From assembly GCA_046727855.1 (NCBI GenBank), contig JBKPDL010000081.1, positions 1 through 53,612 on the forward strand: a DNA stretch of 53,612 nucleotides, written 5' to 3'. The notes under the pieces were generated by a model. That model had not been told where the DNA came from, ran no database searches, and saw only the letters and a list, made by a program, of their open reading frames with translations. Positions 25,040 to 33,955 of this stretch are shown piece by piece. Position 1 is the first letter of the stretch. Every line of letters begins with the position of its first letter. The translations under genes and the position numbers were made by a program. Origin of the DNA: DASPWV01 sp046727855. Lineage in GTDB: Bacteria; Acidobacteriota; Vicinamibacteria; Vicinamibacterales; UBA2999.

Positions 25040-26084
25040 AATTACTGCCCACCAGGCGCTTGAATTCGGCCGAGTCCCTCAACTTCGCGAATACCGGATC
25101 CTGTGCCGCCCGTGACTTCCAGACATTTGGCTGCCGCGTGATTGCCTGATTGAGCATCGTCATCGCGTTCTTTTCGTCGCCCGACTGCGCATAAATCTGC
25201 GCGAGCGCGTACTGCAGCTGTTCGGAACGCGGATTGATCTCGAGCGCCTTCTTCTGCTCGGCAATCGCTTCGGCGAACCTGCTTTGCTTGGCGAGCTGCG
25301 CGGCGCTCTCGGTGAGGCGATTCGGCACGCCCAGGGTCATGTTCATCAGCCGCCTCAGCTCCCTGAACGGATTCTCCGCATCGTCCACGCGGATGTCGAC
25401 GATGCGCTCGACGGTCGATTCGGAATTCGAAGGGAGCGGGCGAACGACGAGAAGGCCGGCAGACTGCATGCCGCGCGTGTCGCCGCCTTTCGATTGACCG
25501 GCGTCTAGCGCATCCATCAACCGCTCCGCCATTGAGCCCTTGCCGCTTTCGTACGCCGCCGCCATGGCCTTGACCACTTCCTCGCTGGCGAGCGTGTTTC
25601 CTTGTGCCGAGAAATTCTTTCCCGTGAGGTGGCCCGCGTAGCCGCCAAAGTGCACCGGATCGTTCTTGTCGAAGTTGCGATCGATCACACGCTTGCCGGT
25701 GTAAACCGCGGATCGGCCTTGGGTGTCGATCACGGCAACCTGCCGCGTATCGCGTCCGGGATCCTCGTCGGTGATCCGCTTGATCGCCTCGGCCGGACTC
25801 AATCCCTTCTTGAGCAGCGCCATCGCCTTTGGTCCATATTGGCGATTTGCCGACGCCTGTGTGGCAACAGCTCCGACGCCAGGTTCGGCGAACGGAACCG
25901 CCGCGCCCGCGCCAAACGCGCGCGACTGCACTCCGACGCCGAGCTCTTGCGTCGATGGATCGAACGCGATGATCGAGAAGGTTGAGAACCACGGATCCGA
26001 ACTGGCCGCCTGCGGCGGCGAGTCGGACTGAGCCAGACAGGGTGTCGCGATAACAACGAGTAGCAGCAGAGCTATTCGGCGCAT
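25038..26084 (-). CDS. Exported DUF1028 protein with C-terminal TPR-like repeats
   Basis: 348 residues with a signal peptide (about 1-18). Residues 33-235 are a DUF1028 domain: STFSIIAFDPSTQELGVGVQS, the YAGHLTGKNFSAQGNTL stretch, and KGGDTRGMQSAGLLVVRP are its conserved blocks. The fold is predicted to be Ntn-hydrolase-like, with a residue near the processed strand as nucleophile. The last 90 residues form TPR-like helices (RFAEAIAEQKKALEINP). The function is unknown; peptidase or amidase activity is often proposed. Its TAA stop lies in the end of the 150-bp repeat. Confidence 0.82.
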   Translation of the reverse strand: MRRIALLLLVVIATPCLAQSDSPPQAASSDPWFSTFSIIAFDPSTQELGVGVQSRAFGAGAAVPFAEPGVGAVATQASANRQYGPKAMALLKKGLSPAEAIKRITDEDPGRDTRQVAVIDTQGRSAVYTGKRVIDRNFDKNDPVHFGGYAGHLTGKNFSAQGNTLASEEVVKAMAAAYESGKGSMAERLMDALDAGQSKGGDTRGMQSAGLLVVRPLPSNSESTVERIVDIRVDDAENPFRELRRLMNMTLGVPNRLTESAAQLAKQSRFAEAIAEQKKALEINPRSEQLQYALAQIYAQSGDEKNAMTMLNQAITRQPNVWKSRAAQDPVFAKLRDSAEFKRLVGSN

Positions 26085-26223
26085 GCGCGAATCCTACCCC
26101 GACGGCGGCGTTCGTTTCTTCCTGAAACGGCGAGGCTGTCGCGAAAAATGGCAATGCTTAACAGGATCCATATTCGCAAGTACAGGAGGCGCATACGTTC
26201 TCTGCGCGCCCTCCTGCAACAGC

Positions 26224-27633
26224 TCAGTGCGTCCCGGACCCGCCGGCAAGCTGCTTCACGAGCTCGCCGATCACATTTTTTGCGTCGCCGAAGAGCATCC
26301 ACGTTCGATCAGAGAAGTAGAGCTGGTTGTCGATGCCGGCAAACCCGGGGTTCTTGCTGCGTTTGATCGCGAACACCGTGCGTGCCTTGTCGGCATCGAT
26401 GATCGGCATTCCGTAAATCGGGCTCGTCTTGTCGGTGCGGGCGGCAGGATTGACGACGTCGTTGGCGCCGACGACCAGCGCGACGTCCGCGTGCGGCATG
26501 TCCGGGTTGATTTCATCCATTTCCACGAGATCCGTGTACGGGATGTCCGCCTCGGCGAGCAGCACATTCATGTGACCAGGCATCCGGCCGGCGACGGGGT
26601 GAATAGCGAACTTCACCGTTATGCCGCGTTTCTTGAGTTGATCATAAAGCTCGCGAACTTTGTGCTGGGCCTGGGACACCGCCATTCCGTAGCCCGGGAT
26701 GATGACTACCAGGTTCGCCTGCTCGAGCACCTGCGCGGCCCCTTCGGTCGTCTCTGATTTGTAGACCTGTTCTTCACCGATGGCTTTGGTCTGCTTGACC
26801 TGACCAAAGGCGCCGAACAATACGTTTGTAAACGAGCGGTTCATCGCCTTGCACATGATGATGGCCAGGATCAGGCCGCTCGATCCGTCGAGCGCGCCGG
26901 CGGTGATCAGCAATTTGTTGTCGAGCACGAAGCCCATTGCGACCGCCGAGAGTCCGGCATACGAGTTCAGAATCGCGATCACTGTCGGCATGTCTGCGCC
27001 GCCAATCGGGATGATGAGGAGAATCCCGAAGAGCAGCGCCAGGACAATCACGCCGGCGAACGCAGCCGGCGCCCAGGGGGCCGCCGGCGAGATCGTGATC
27101 GCAACCGCCAGCGCCACAGCGACGCCCAACAGCAGCAAGTTGATCACGTTCTGAAACGGGTACGTCACCGGTCGTTGTGGCACCCATTTCAGTTCCTGGA
27201 GCTTGCCGGCGGCCATCAGGCTTCCGGTGAATGTCAGATATCCAAGAATCACCTCGGCGATGAGGGCCACCATCTGGAACTTGGTCAACCCTCCGTGCCC
27301 TTCCGACAAGCGCAGGTAGAACTCGCCGGTGCCGACCAGCCCGGCCGCGGCCCCGCCAAACGCGTGCGACAGCGCAGTCCGTTGTGGCACCGCAGTCAAC
27401 GGGACCCTCGACAGGGGAACGCCGACGATGAATCCGGCGATGATCGCCAGGATGATCCAAAGATGATGGACGACGGATGGGTCAGCCCACGTGACGATAA
27501 CGGCCATCGCCGTTGCCGCGACGCCCGCGTACACACCTTTTCGGGCGGTCGTGGGCGTGTTCATCCAATGCAGTGCGAAGACGAAGAGAGCCGACGCAAC
27601 GAGATACCCGAACTGGGTGGCGCCGTAGATCAT
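26224..27633 (-). CDS. pntB: NAD(P) transhydrogenase subunit beta
   Basis: 469 residues. About nine membrane helices are followed by the cytosolic NADP(H)-binding domain III (VIIPGYGMAVSQAQHKVREL, HPVAGRMPGHMNVLLAEA, LVVGANDVVNPAARTD). The enzyme uses the proton gradient to reduce NADP+ with NADH. It starts two bases after the stop of the small alpha subunit, so the three genes form one operon. Length agrees with the family. Confidence 0.95.
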   Translation of the reverse strand: MIYGATQFGYLVASALFVFALHWMNTPTTARKGVYAGVAATAMAVIVTWADPSVVHHLWIILAIIAGFIVGVPLSRVPLTAVPQRTALSHAFGGAAAGLVGTGEFYLRLSEGHGGLTKFQMVALIAEVILGYLTFTGSLMAAGKLQELKWVPQRPVTYPFQNVINLLLLGVAVALAVAITISPAAPWAPAAFAGVIVLALLFGILLIIPIGGADMPTVIAILNSYAGLSAVAMGFVLDNKLLITAGALDGSSGLILAIIMCKAMNRSFTNVLFGAFGQVKQTKAIGEEQVYKSETTEGAAQVLEQANLVVIIPGYGMAVSQAQHKVRELYDQLKKRGITVKFAIHPVAGRMPGHMNVLLAEADIPYTDLVEMDEINPDMPHADVALVVGANDVVNPAARTDKTSPIYGMPIIDADKARTVFAIKRSKNPGFAGIDNQLYFSDRTWMLFGDAKNVIGELVKQLAGGSGTH

Positions 27634-27635
27634 GT

Positions 27636-27932
27636 CTAATGGATCCCTTCGCCGCGCTTGTCGGACTTGAACATCCTCAGCATGCGATCGGTGATGAGAA
27701 ATCCGCTGACGATGTTCGTCATGGAGGCAAAGAGCGCAATTGCTCCCAGAAGCCGGATCCCTTGCGGGTAGTCGCCCCCCGTGAGGAGAATCGACCCGAC
27801 GACTGCGATTGCAGAGATCGCGTTGGTCAGCGACATCAGTGGCGTGTGAAGCAGACGCGACACTCGCCGGATGACGCCGAGCCCGATAAAGGACGCCAGC
27901 ACGAACACGTACAGCGTCGGCCAGTAATCCAC
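27636..27932 (-). CDS. pntAB: NAD(P) transhydrogenase subunit alpha part 2
   Basis: 98 residues with three helices. This is the membrane part of the alpha subunit, separately encoded as in many non-enteric bacteria. LLHTPLMSLTNAISAIAVVGSI is the conserved segment. The GTG start at 27932 is supported by AAGGAGG eight bases upstream. Confidence 0.93.
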   Translation of the reverse strand: MDYWPTLYVFVLASFIGLGVIRRVSRLLHTPLMSLTNAISAIAVVGSILLTGGDYPQGIRLLGAIALFASMTNIVSGFLITDRMLRMFKSDKRGEGIH

Positions 27933-27948
27933 GATCAGTTCCTCCTTG

Positions 27949-29103
27949 TTACATGTCTGTTTTCTGCAAGGCGTCTCGGGTCCGCGCGTGTCTCACTTCC
28001 CCATCGTGGGTGATGAGCGCGCCCTGCTGGATGTCGTCGTTGAAGTCGAGATGGAAGGCGTTGTCTTTCGTGAACGCCTGGACGAAGGCGGTCAGATTTC
28101 GCGAGAACAACAGGCTTGCATGAAACGGCATCGTCGCGGGGACGTTAAGCGGCGCAAGAATGGTCACGCCGCCGACGCGAACGGTTTCCCCCGGTTTCGA
28201 CAGCTCACAGTTGCCGCCGCCGTCAGCCGCGAGGTCGACGATCATCGATCCCGGCTTCATTGTTTTCACGGTATCGGCGGTCAGAAGCCGCGGCGCGAAC
28301 ACGCCGCCAATGAGCGCGGTGGTGATGACGACGTCTGACTGCGCGCACTCTTCCACGAGGAGCTGGCGCTGGCGTTCCTGATCGTCCGCTGACAATTCTT
28401 TGGCGTAGCCGCCGCCGGCTGCGGCGCTCTGCTGGAGCTCGATGCCAACGTACTTGGCACCGACGCTCTCGATCTGTTCCTTTACTTCGGGCCGCACGTC
28501 GGTCGCCACGACATTCGCGCCGAGCCGCTTCGCGGTCGCGATCGCCTGCAGGCCGGCTACACCCGCGCCGATGACAAACACTTTGGCGGGGCGGACCATC
28601 CCCGCAGCCGTCATCAGCATCGGGAAATACCGATTGAGACCCACGGCGGCAAGCAAGACGCCTTTATAGCCGCTGATATTGGCCATCGAGGAGAGCGTAT
28701 CCATCGACTGCGCCCGCGTCGTGCGGGGGATGGCGTCGGTCGAGAACGCGGTGACCTTCCGCGCGGCAAGCGCTCGCACCGCTTCGAGGTTTCGCAGCGG
28801 CATCAGCGAGCCGAGATAGATGGTGCCGGGCCGCAGCCAGCGAACCTCGTCGCGTCCGGACTGACTGGTGACCGGCGCCGTGATCTTGAGCATGAGATCG
28901 GCGGATCCAAGAAGGTCCGCCGGTTCGGACTGCACGGCAACGCCAAGCTCGCGATAGCTGTCATCGGCAAGACCGGCGAAGTCACCGGCTCCGGACTCAA
29001 TCGCAATCTCGTAGCCGGCCTGGATCAACTTCTTACACGATTCCGGCACGAGAGCGACACGCTGCTCGCCGGGCGACGTTTCCTTGGGCACGACAATGCG
29101 CAT
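27949..29103 (-). CDS. pntAA: NAD(P) transhydrogenase subunit alpha part 1
   Basis: 384 residues of the soluble, NAD(H)-binding subunit, related to alanine dehydrogenase. Visible motifs are MRIVVPKETSPGEQRVALVP at the N-terminus, VFVIGAGVAGLQAIATAKRLGA for NAD binding and the loop PRTTRAQSMDTLSSMANISGY. It heads the pnt operon. ATG at 29103 is preferred to a GTG three codons upstream. Confidence 0.95.
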   Translation of the reverse strand: MRIVVPKETSPGEQRVALVPESCKKLIQAGYEIAIESGAGDFAGLADDSYRELGVAVQSEPADLLGSADLMLKITAPVTSQSGRDEVRWLRPGTIYLGSLMPLRNLEAVRALAARKVTAFSTDAIPRTTRAQSMDTLSSMANISGYKGVLLAAVGLNRYFPMLMTAAGMVRPAKVFVIGAGVAGLQAIATAKRLGANVVATDVRPEVKEQIESVGAKYVGIELQQSAAAGGGYAKELSADDQERQRQLLVEECAQSDVVITTALIGGVFAPRLLTADTVKTMKPGSMIVDLAADGGGNCELSKPGETVRVGGVTILAPLNVPATMPFHASLLFSRNLTAFVQAFTKDNAFHLDFNDDIQQGALITHDGEVRHARTRDALQKTDM

Positions 29104-29139
29104 GCGCCTCACATTATGTGCCGGAGGGGATGCCGAAGT

Positions 29140-31050
29140 TCAACCGAGGTGAATCCGCGGGCGCAGTTCAGGATCAGGTTCGGCCTGCCGCAGCACTTCG
29201 CGAGTGACGGGCGCCGTATCGCCTTCGCCGAGTGCAAGGTACTTCAGCACGTAGGTGATGGGATTGCCCTCGGTCCACCCGAAATACGCGTGCGGGATCA
29301 GACGGGTGAGATCGCGCACGTGCAGCAGGAACGCGGCAATGGCGTTGGGCACCGCCGGACCAGCGCAGCGCAGCACGCGATGGCCGCCAACCTCGACGCC
29401 TTCCACATTCAAGGTGCCGCTGAACTCCGACGCGTCACCGAGCTGCACCTCCAGAAACAGCACCGGCTCGTCGGGCCTAAGGTGATGGGAGTCGATCGCT
29501 TCGCGCAGCTTGCCGTCGTATTCGGCCTCGGATCCGGTGTCGGGGCGGTTCGCGATGATGCGAATGGTCCGGCCGCTCGACGCCTCCTTGACGAACCGCT
29601 GCGCCGTGTCATCGAGTTCCACGGCGTGGACGCGCAGCTCGGTGACGCGCAGCGCGCGCGAGAGCATGGACACGGCAATGATCGAACCGATGAAAAACGT
29701 CGCGATTTTGATGCCTTCAGGCCGCTCCACGATGTTGGCGATGGTCGTATAAAGGAAAACGGCGGTAATCACCGCGTACGGGCGCCACATCCGTCCGGCG
29801 CGGCGGGTGCTGAGCGTCACCGCCACGGCGGCTGATGTCATGAGCACGAGCACACCGGTCGCGTAGGCGCCGGCCTGGGCATCGACGCTCGCATCGAACA
29901 GAATGGTGATCGCGACTGTGATTGCTGCAATCACGAGCACGAGCGGCCGCCGCGACTTCGCCCACTCGGGCGCCATGCCGTAGCGGGGCAGATACCGCGG
30001 CACCAGGTTCAGGAGTCCGGCGACGGCCGACGCCCCGGCAAACCACAAGATCGCGATTGTGCTGAGGTCGTAGGCGGTGCCAAACGCTTCGCCAAGATGC
30101 TCATGCGCGAGATACGCGAGCGCACGACCGTTCGCCTCGCCGCCAGGTTGAAACTTCTCCGGCGGAATCAGGACCGTCGTCACCAGCGCGCTCGCCATCA
30201 GCATGACGCTCATGATCGACGCTGCCGTGACCAGCAGCTTCTTCGTGTTCCGGATGCGGCCGGCGATGGCCGCCGTGTAGTCGGAGTTGCCGCCCTCGAC
30301 CAACGGCATCACCGCCACGCCGGTTTCGAATCCCGACAGCCCCAACGCCAGCCGGGGGAAGAGAATGGCCGCGGCAAACAGCGCGCGCGCCGGATTTTCG
30401 TACTCGAGCGCCAGCGAGATGCGCCACGCCGACAGCAGGTCTGCGTGATCGAACACGTAGAGCAACCCCCACGCGACAACAATGACGTTCAGCAGGAGGT
30501 AGACGGCGACAATCGCAACGGCCAGGCCAATCGCTTCCTTGAAGCCTTTCAAAAAAATCGCGGCAAGGAGCGCGAGCAACAAGAGCGTGATTTCGACGGG
30601 GCGACTCAGCGACGCGGGGAAGAACGGGTTCTCGATAATGTGCGCGGTGGCGTCCGCCGCCGACAGCGTGATGGTAATGACGAAGTCGGTCGCGGCAAAT
30701 CCGAGCAGCACGAGCACGAAGACCTTGCCGCGCCAGCGCGGAAGAAGATGTTCGAGTACGGCGATGCTGCCTTCTCCGTGCGGGCTCTCTTCGGCGATCC
30801 GGCGATAGATGGGCAGCGCGCCGAAGAGCGTGAGCAGCACCAGGATCAGCGTGGCCACCGGCGACAGGAGACCCGCCGCCAGAAAGGCGATACCAGGCTG
30901 GTAGCCGAGCGTCGAGAAGTAGTCGACGCCCGTGAGGCACATCACCTGCCACCACGGCGCGCGATGCACTACTGGCGGATGGGCCCCGGCGGTTTCGTGT
31001 CGCTCGTGCAGCCAACGGCCGATCCGTCGCCGCCTTGCCTTCGTGAGCAT
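29140..31050 (-). CDS. APC-superfamily permease
   Basis: 636 residues. About twelve membrane helices occupy residues 30-480, with ALGLSGFETGVAVMP resembling the conserved helix-6 region of amino-acid/polyamine/organocation transporters. A C-terminal cytosolic domain of about 160 residues contains RIIANRPDTGSEAEYDGKL. The length and early motif VDYFSTLGYQPGIAF recall KUP-like members. The substrate cannot be read from the sequence. GTG at 31053 is an alternative start. Confidence 0.78.
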   Translation of the reverse strand: MLTKARRRRIGRWLHERHETAGAHPPVVHRAPWWQVMCLTGVDYFSTLGYQPGIAFLAAGLLSPVATLILVLLTLFGALPIYRRIAEESPHGEGSIAVLEHLLPRWRGKVFVLVLLGFAATDFVITITLSAADATAHIIENPFFPASLSRPVEITLLLLALLAAIFLKGFKEAIGLAVAIVAVYLLLNVIVVAWGLLYVFDHADLLSAWRISLALEYENPARALFAAAILFPRLALGLSGFETGVAVMPLVEGGNSDYTAAIAGRIRNTKKLLVTAASIMSVMLMASALVTTVLIPPEKFQPGGEANGRALAYLAHEHLGEAFGTAYDLSTIAILWFAGASAVAGLLNLVPRYLPRYGMAPEWAKSRRPLVLVIAAITVAITILFDASVDAQAGAYATGVLVLMTSAAVAVTLSTRRAGRMWRPYAVITAVFLYTTIANIVERPEGIKIATFFIGSIIAVSMLSRALRVTELRVHAVELDDTAQRFVKEASSGRTIRIIANRPDTGSEAEYDGKLREAIDSHHLRPDEPVLFLEVQLGDASEFSGTLNVEGVEVGGHRVLRCAGPAVPNAIAAFLLHVRDLTRLIPHAYFGWTEGNPITYVLKYLALGEGDTAPVTREVLRQAEPDPELRPRIHLG

Positions 31051-31082
31051 CACTCGAGCTGTCGCGTGCTACGCGGTCCTTG

Positions 31083-31844
31083 TCAACGCCATCCGACTTC
31101 CCGAGGCTGCCAGTGCTGTTGCTGGTGCATGATCACGTGCTTTGGCTTGGCGAACAATTTGATCAGGATGACCCCCGCAAGGAACCCGCCGACATGCGCC
31201 CAGAACGCGACGCCGCCGCTTTCTTCCGAGAAAATGCCGGTCACGCCTCCTGCAAGCTGCAGCACCATCCAGTAGATCAGCATTCCCCACGCAGGCAGAC
31301 GCATCGTGGTCAAGACGAAGCCAAGTGGCACCAATGTGTAGACGCGAACGCGTGGATAGAGCACAAGGTATGCGCCCATCACCCCGCTGATCGCGCCGGA
31401 CGCGCCGACCATTGGCGCGCTGGAATTGGGCTCGACAATCACCTGCAGCATCGCGGCCGCGATGCCGCACAGCACGTAGAACACGACGAAGCGCGGTCGC
31501 GTCATCGAATCCTCGACGTTGTTCCCGAACAGCCACAGGAACCACATGTTGCCAATGAGGTGCATCCACGAACCGTGCAGAAACATCGAGGTGAAGATGT
31601 TCAACGGCTGCGCACCTGGATCGATCACGCACTTCAACCCTTCGCCGATCGGGAAGCTCGCACCCGGCGGGAGCAGGCCGGTGAGCTCGCCAGGAATCAG
31701 TCCCAGGTTACAGACCGAACGAGCAAGAGGAAGTGTGGCGCCCGCCCCTTGCACCACAATCCACGCGAGTGAGCAGATTGCAATGATGGCCATCGTGACG
31801 ACCGCGGGACGTGTGGTCGCGTTTTCGTCGTGGTAGGGAATCAA
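31083..31844 (-). CDS. Rhomboid-family intramembrane serine protease
   Basis: 253 residues with six to seven helices. The serine is S149 in GASGAISG and the catalytic His is H217 in AHVGGF; H95 and N99 (HLIGN) complete the oxyanion region. The N-terminus MIPYHDEN is typical of bacterial rhomboids, which supports the TTG start at 31844 with GAGGGG upstream. The enzyme cleaves membrane helices. No partner gene is adjacent. Confidence 0.92.
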   Translation of the reverse strand: MIPYHDENATTRPAVVTMAIIAICSLAWIVVQGAGATLPLARSVCNLGLIPGELTGLLPPGASFPIGEGLKCVIDPGAQPLNIFTSMFLHGSWMHLIGNMWFLWLFGNNVEDSMTRPRFVVFYVLCGIAAAMLQVIVEPNSSAPMVGASGAISGVMGAYLVLYPRVRVYTLVPLGFVLTTMRLPAWGMLIYWMVLQLAGGVTGIFSEESGGVAFWAHVGGFLAGVILIKLFAKPKHVIMHQQQHWQPREVGWR

Positions 31845-32153
31845 CGGTTTAGCCCCTCAATTCACTTGCGTTGCGCATCGTGGCGTCGAGGTAATCCGAG
31901 TGTATGGGCGAAACGGGCGGCGTTCGCGCAGTTCGCGCCGTTGGCGCTATTCACTCAAGTGGGCTCCGGGTTTCGGCCCTCGCTCATGGTACATGACTCG
32001 CGTCGCGTCCGGACGAGAGGACGCACGCCCGCAACCGAGCCGTCGATGCGCGCGGTTTTTGGCGGATTCAGGTTCTGCTCGAGGTTGGTACCGGTCGTGC
32101 AGTATCGGCGCTGAGGCGGCCCGTCAGACGGGCTGGAATCGCGAGGTGACCGA
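31845..32153. other. Intergenic region, no feature seen
   Basis: 309 bases between the divergent rhomboid gene and an exported protein gene. I see no convincing gene, repeat or RNA. Both promoters must lie here, but no clear -10/-35 pair stands out. Confidence 0.5.
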
Positions 32154-32810
32154 ATGTTTCGAACGACCGCAGTGATTGTGGCTCTTACCGCGCTTTTGCC
32201 GCTGGCCTCCACGGCAGATGCACAGAGCCGTGGAAGAAACCGGAACGACATTGCGCGCGCACAGGGCGTCCCGCCCGGGCAGCTCCCCCAAGCCAACATG
32301 TGCCGTGTCTGGTATGACGGCGTGCCACCTGGGCGCCAGCCGGGCGCCACGAGCTGCCGGCAAGCGGAAGCGACGGCCGCGCGCAACCGCAACGCGCGAG
32401 TGATTTACGGCGAGAACGTCTACGAGCCGTACGGCCGCTATGGCAATGGCGGCTACGATCCGTACGGCACGTGGCGGACGTATCCCTATCCCGATAACGA
32501 CCGCGGTGTTGGCCGAGTGCCTGGACGCAATCGCGTACCGAACGGCACTTACGATCCGTATTACCGCGGTTCGCGCTACGGCGACACCGCATACGAGAAC
32601 GGGTATCGCGACGGTCGCGCGCAGGGGCTCGACGATGGCCGCGACAACGATCGGTTCGACGCCACGCGTCACGGCCGGTATCGTTCAGCGGAACGCGGCT
32701 ACCTCGATTCGTACGGCGACAAGAACCGTTACAAGGATGTCTATCGCGACGGCTTCCGCGCCGGCTACGACGAGGGCTATCGCGAAGGAAACGGGAATTA
32801 TCGGCGCTAG
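32154..32810 (+). CDS. Exported Tyr/Arg/Gly-rich protein
   Basis: 218 residues with a signal peptide ending near TADAQS. A conserved block MCRVWYDGVPPGRQPGATSC (49-68) holds two cysteines and a Pro-rich loop; this block occurs in many small exported proteins of unknown role. The rest is rich in Tyr, Gly, Arg and Asp, with degenerate units such as YENGYRDGRAQGLDDGRD and YRDGFRAGYDEGYREG. It is probably a periplasmic or surface protein. GAGGTGA precedes the ATG. Confidence 0.78.
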   Translation: MFRTTAVIVALTALLPLASTADAQSRGRNRNDIARAQGVPPGQLPQANMCRVWYDGVPPGRQPGATSCRQAEATAARNRNARVIYGENVYEPYGRYGNGGYDPYGTWRTYPYPDNDRGVGRVPGRNRVPNGTYDPYYRGSRYGDTAYENGYRDGRAQGLDDGRDNDRFDATRHGRYRSAERGYLDSYGDKNRYKDVYRDGFRAGYDEGYREGNGNYRR

Positions 32811-32820
32811 CATTGAATCA

Positions 32821-32848
32821 GGCGGCAATCGCCAGTGGCGGTGCCGCC
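32821..32848 (+). terminator. Hairpin between the exported protein and the aldolase gene
   Basis: Arms ggcggca (32821-32827) and tgccgcc (32842-32848) with an inner cgcc/ggcg stem form a strong hairpin ten bases after the stop at 32810. There is no T-run, so it could be a factor-dependent terminator or an mRNA end-stabilising structure. Confidence 0.45.
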
Positions 32849-32866
32849 TGAGCTGCGTACAGCGGA

Positions 32867-32872
32867 TATACT
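32867..32872 (+). promoter_or_regulatory. Possible -10 box of the aldolase gene
   Basis: The sequence tatact lies about 30 bases before the GTG start at 32901, in otherwise GC-rich DNA. No good -35 box is seen at the right distance. Confidence 0.35.
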
Positions 32873-32900
32873 CTGCGTTTCTCTCACGCGAGGAGGCCCT

Positions 32901-33923
32901 GTGCGTCGATTGAAGTTCGTCGTCATCGCAGGTTTGTTGGTCGGCGGGTATTTCACTGTCGGCGCGCAGTCGCGCAAGCCCCACTTGAATCCGATGATCG
33001 ATCTGCTCGAACAGAACAAGCCGGTCTTCGGCCTGTATGCGCCGAGCAATCGACGATTCGGCGGCCGTGGACCGGGCGGTGCGGCGGCCAGCGCGCCAAC
33101 CACGCCAGCGGCGCCACAGAAGACACCACTCGAACTCGCCGCAGAAGCGGTTGCCTACAAATCCTCCGACTTCATCTTCGACGGGAGCATGGAGGGTGGC
33201 GTCGATCGCGCGCTTCCGGCTTATGCGGACTTCGTGAAAGGCATGCAGCAAGCTGGCGCGCTGCGCACCTCACCGTTGCGGCGACTGACGCATCCGCTCG
33301 TCGTAAAGACACAGGAGATCGCCCCCGACCCGGCCAGGGCGGCGGATGGCATCGGCAAGCAGCTCAATCTCGGCGTCAGCGGCATCATGTTCGTGAAAGT
33401 CGAGAGCGCGGCCGAGGTCAAACAGGGGCTCGCGGCAATGCGCTTCAAATCGAAGGGCGGCACGCGATCGGAAGACGTCGGGTCGGCGCCCGCGTTTTGG
33501 GGGATGTCCCAAGCGGATTATCGCAGCAAGGCCGATCTCTGGCCGCTCAACCCCGAAGGCGAGCTCGTGAACTGGACTATTGTCGAGAGCAAGGAGGGTC
33601 TGGCGCACGTGCGCGAAATCGCCGCCGTGAAGGGCATCGGCGTGTTATGGCCCGGCGCGGGCACGCTGCGCGGCGTTTTCTCTACAACCGACGCCAACGG
33701 TCAGCGGCAGGTCGATCAAGCAGCGTGGGAAGCCGCGATTCAGCAAGTGCTCGCGGCGTGCAAGGAGTTCAAGGTGGCGTGTGGCTACCCCGCGACACCC
33801 GACGACATCGAAATGCGGATGAAGCAAGGGTTCAGCGTCTTTGTGATGAATTGGGGTGAGCCAGGCTTCAAAGCCATTGAAATCGGCCGCCGTGTCGCCA
33901 ATCGGACAGACACGAGCCAATAA
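32901..33923 (+). CDS. Exported HpcH/HpaI aldolase-like protein
   Basis: 340 residues from a GTG with AGGAGG upstream. A signal-like N-terminus (FVVIAGLLVGGYFTVGAQS) is followed by a region related to 2,4-dihydroxyhept-2-enedioate aldolases (MIDLLEQNKPVFGLYAP, GVSGIMFVKVESAAEVKQGL, ARRGH-type helix replaced by RRVANRTD). The family cleaves 2-keto acids in the cytosol with a divalent metal; an exported version is unusual, though I believe it recurs in Acidobacteriota. Some active-site residues are hard to place, so catalysis is uncertain. Confidence 0.72.
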   Translation: MRRLKFVVIAGLLVGGYFTVGAQSRKPHLNPMIDLLEQNKPVFGLYAPSNRRFGGRGPGGAAASAPTTPAAPQKTPLELAAEAVAYKSSDFIFDGSMEGGVDRALPAYADFVKGMQQAGALRTSPLRRLTHPLVVKTQEIAPDPARAADGIGKQLNLGVSGIMFVKVESAAEVKQGLAAMRFKSKGGTRSEDVGSAPAFWGMSQADYRSKADLWPLNPEGELVNWTIVESKEGLAHVREIAAVKGIGVLWPGAGTLRGVFSTTDANGQRQVDQAAWEAAIQQVLAACKEFKVACGYPATPDDIEMRMKQGFSVFVMNWGEPGFKAIEIGRRVANRTDTSQ

Positions 33924-33955
33924 ATCCTCGTTCACTCGTACGATGAGGCGGCCGT

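Noticed and set aside
26085..26223. Regulatory RNA between the DUF1028 and pntB genes
   Set aside because: No stable hairpin or conserved motif could be picked out by eye.
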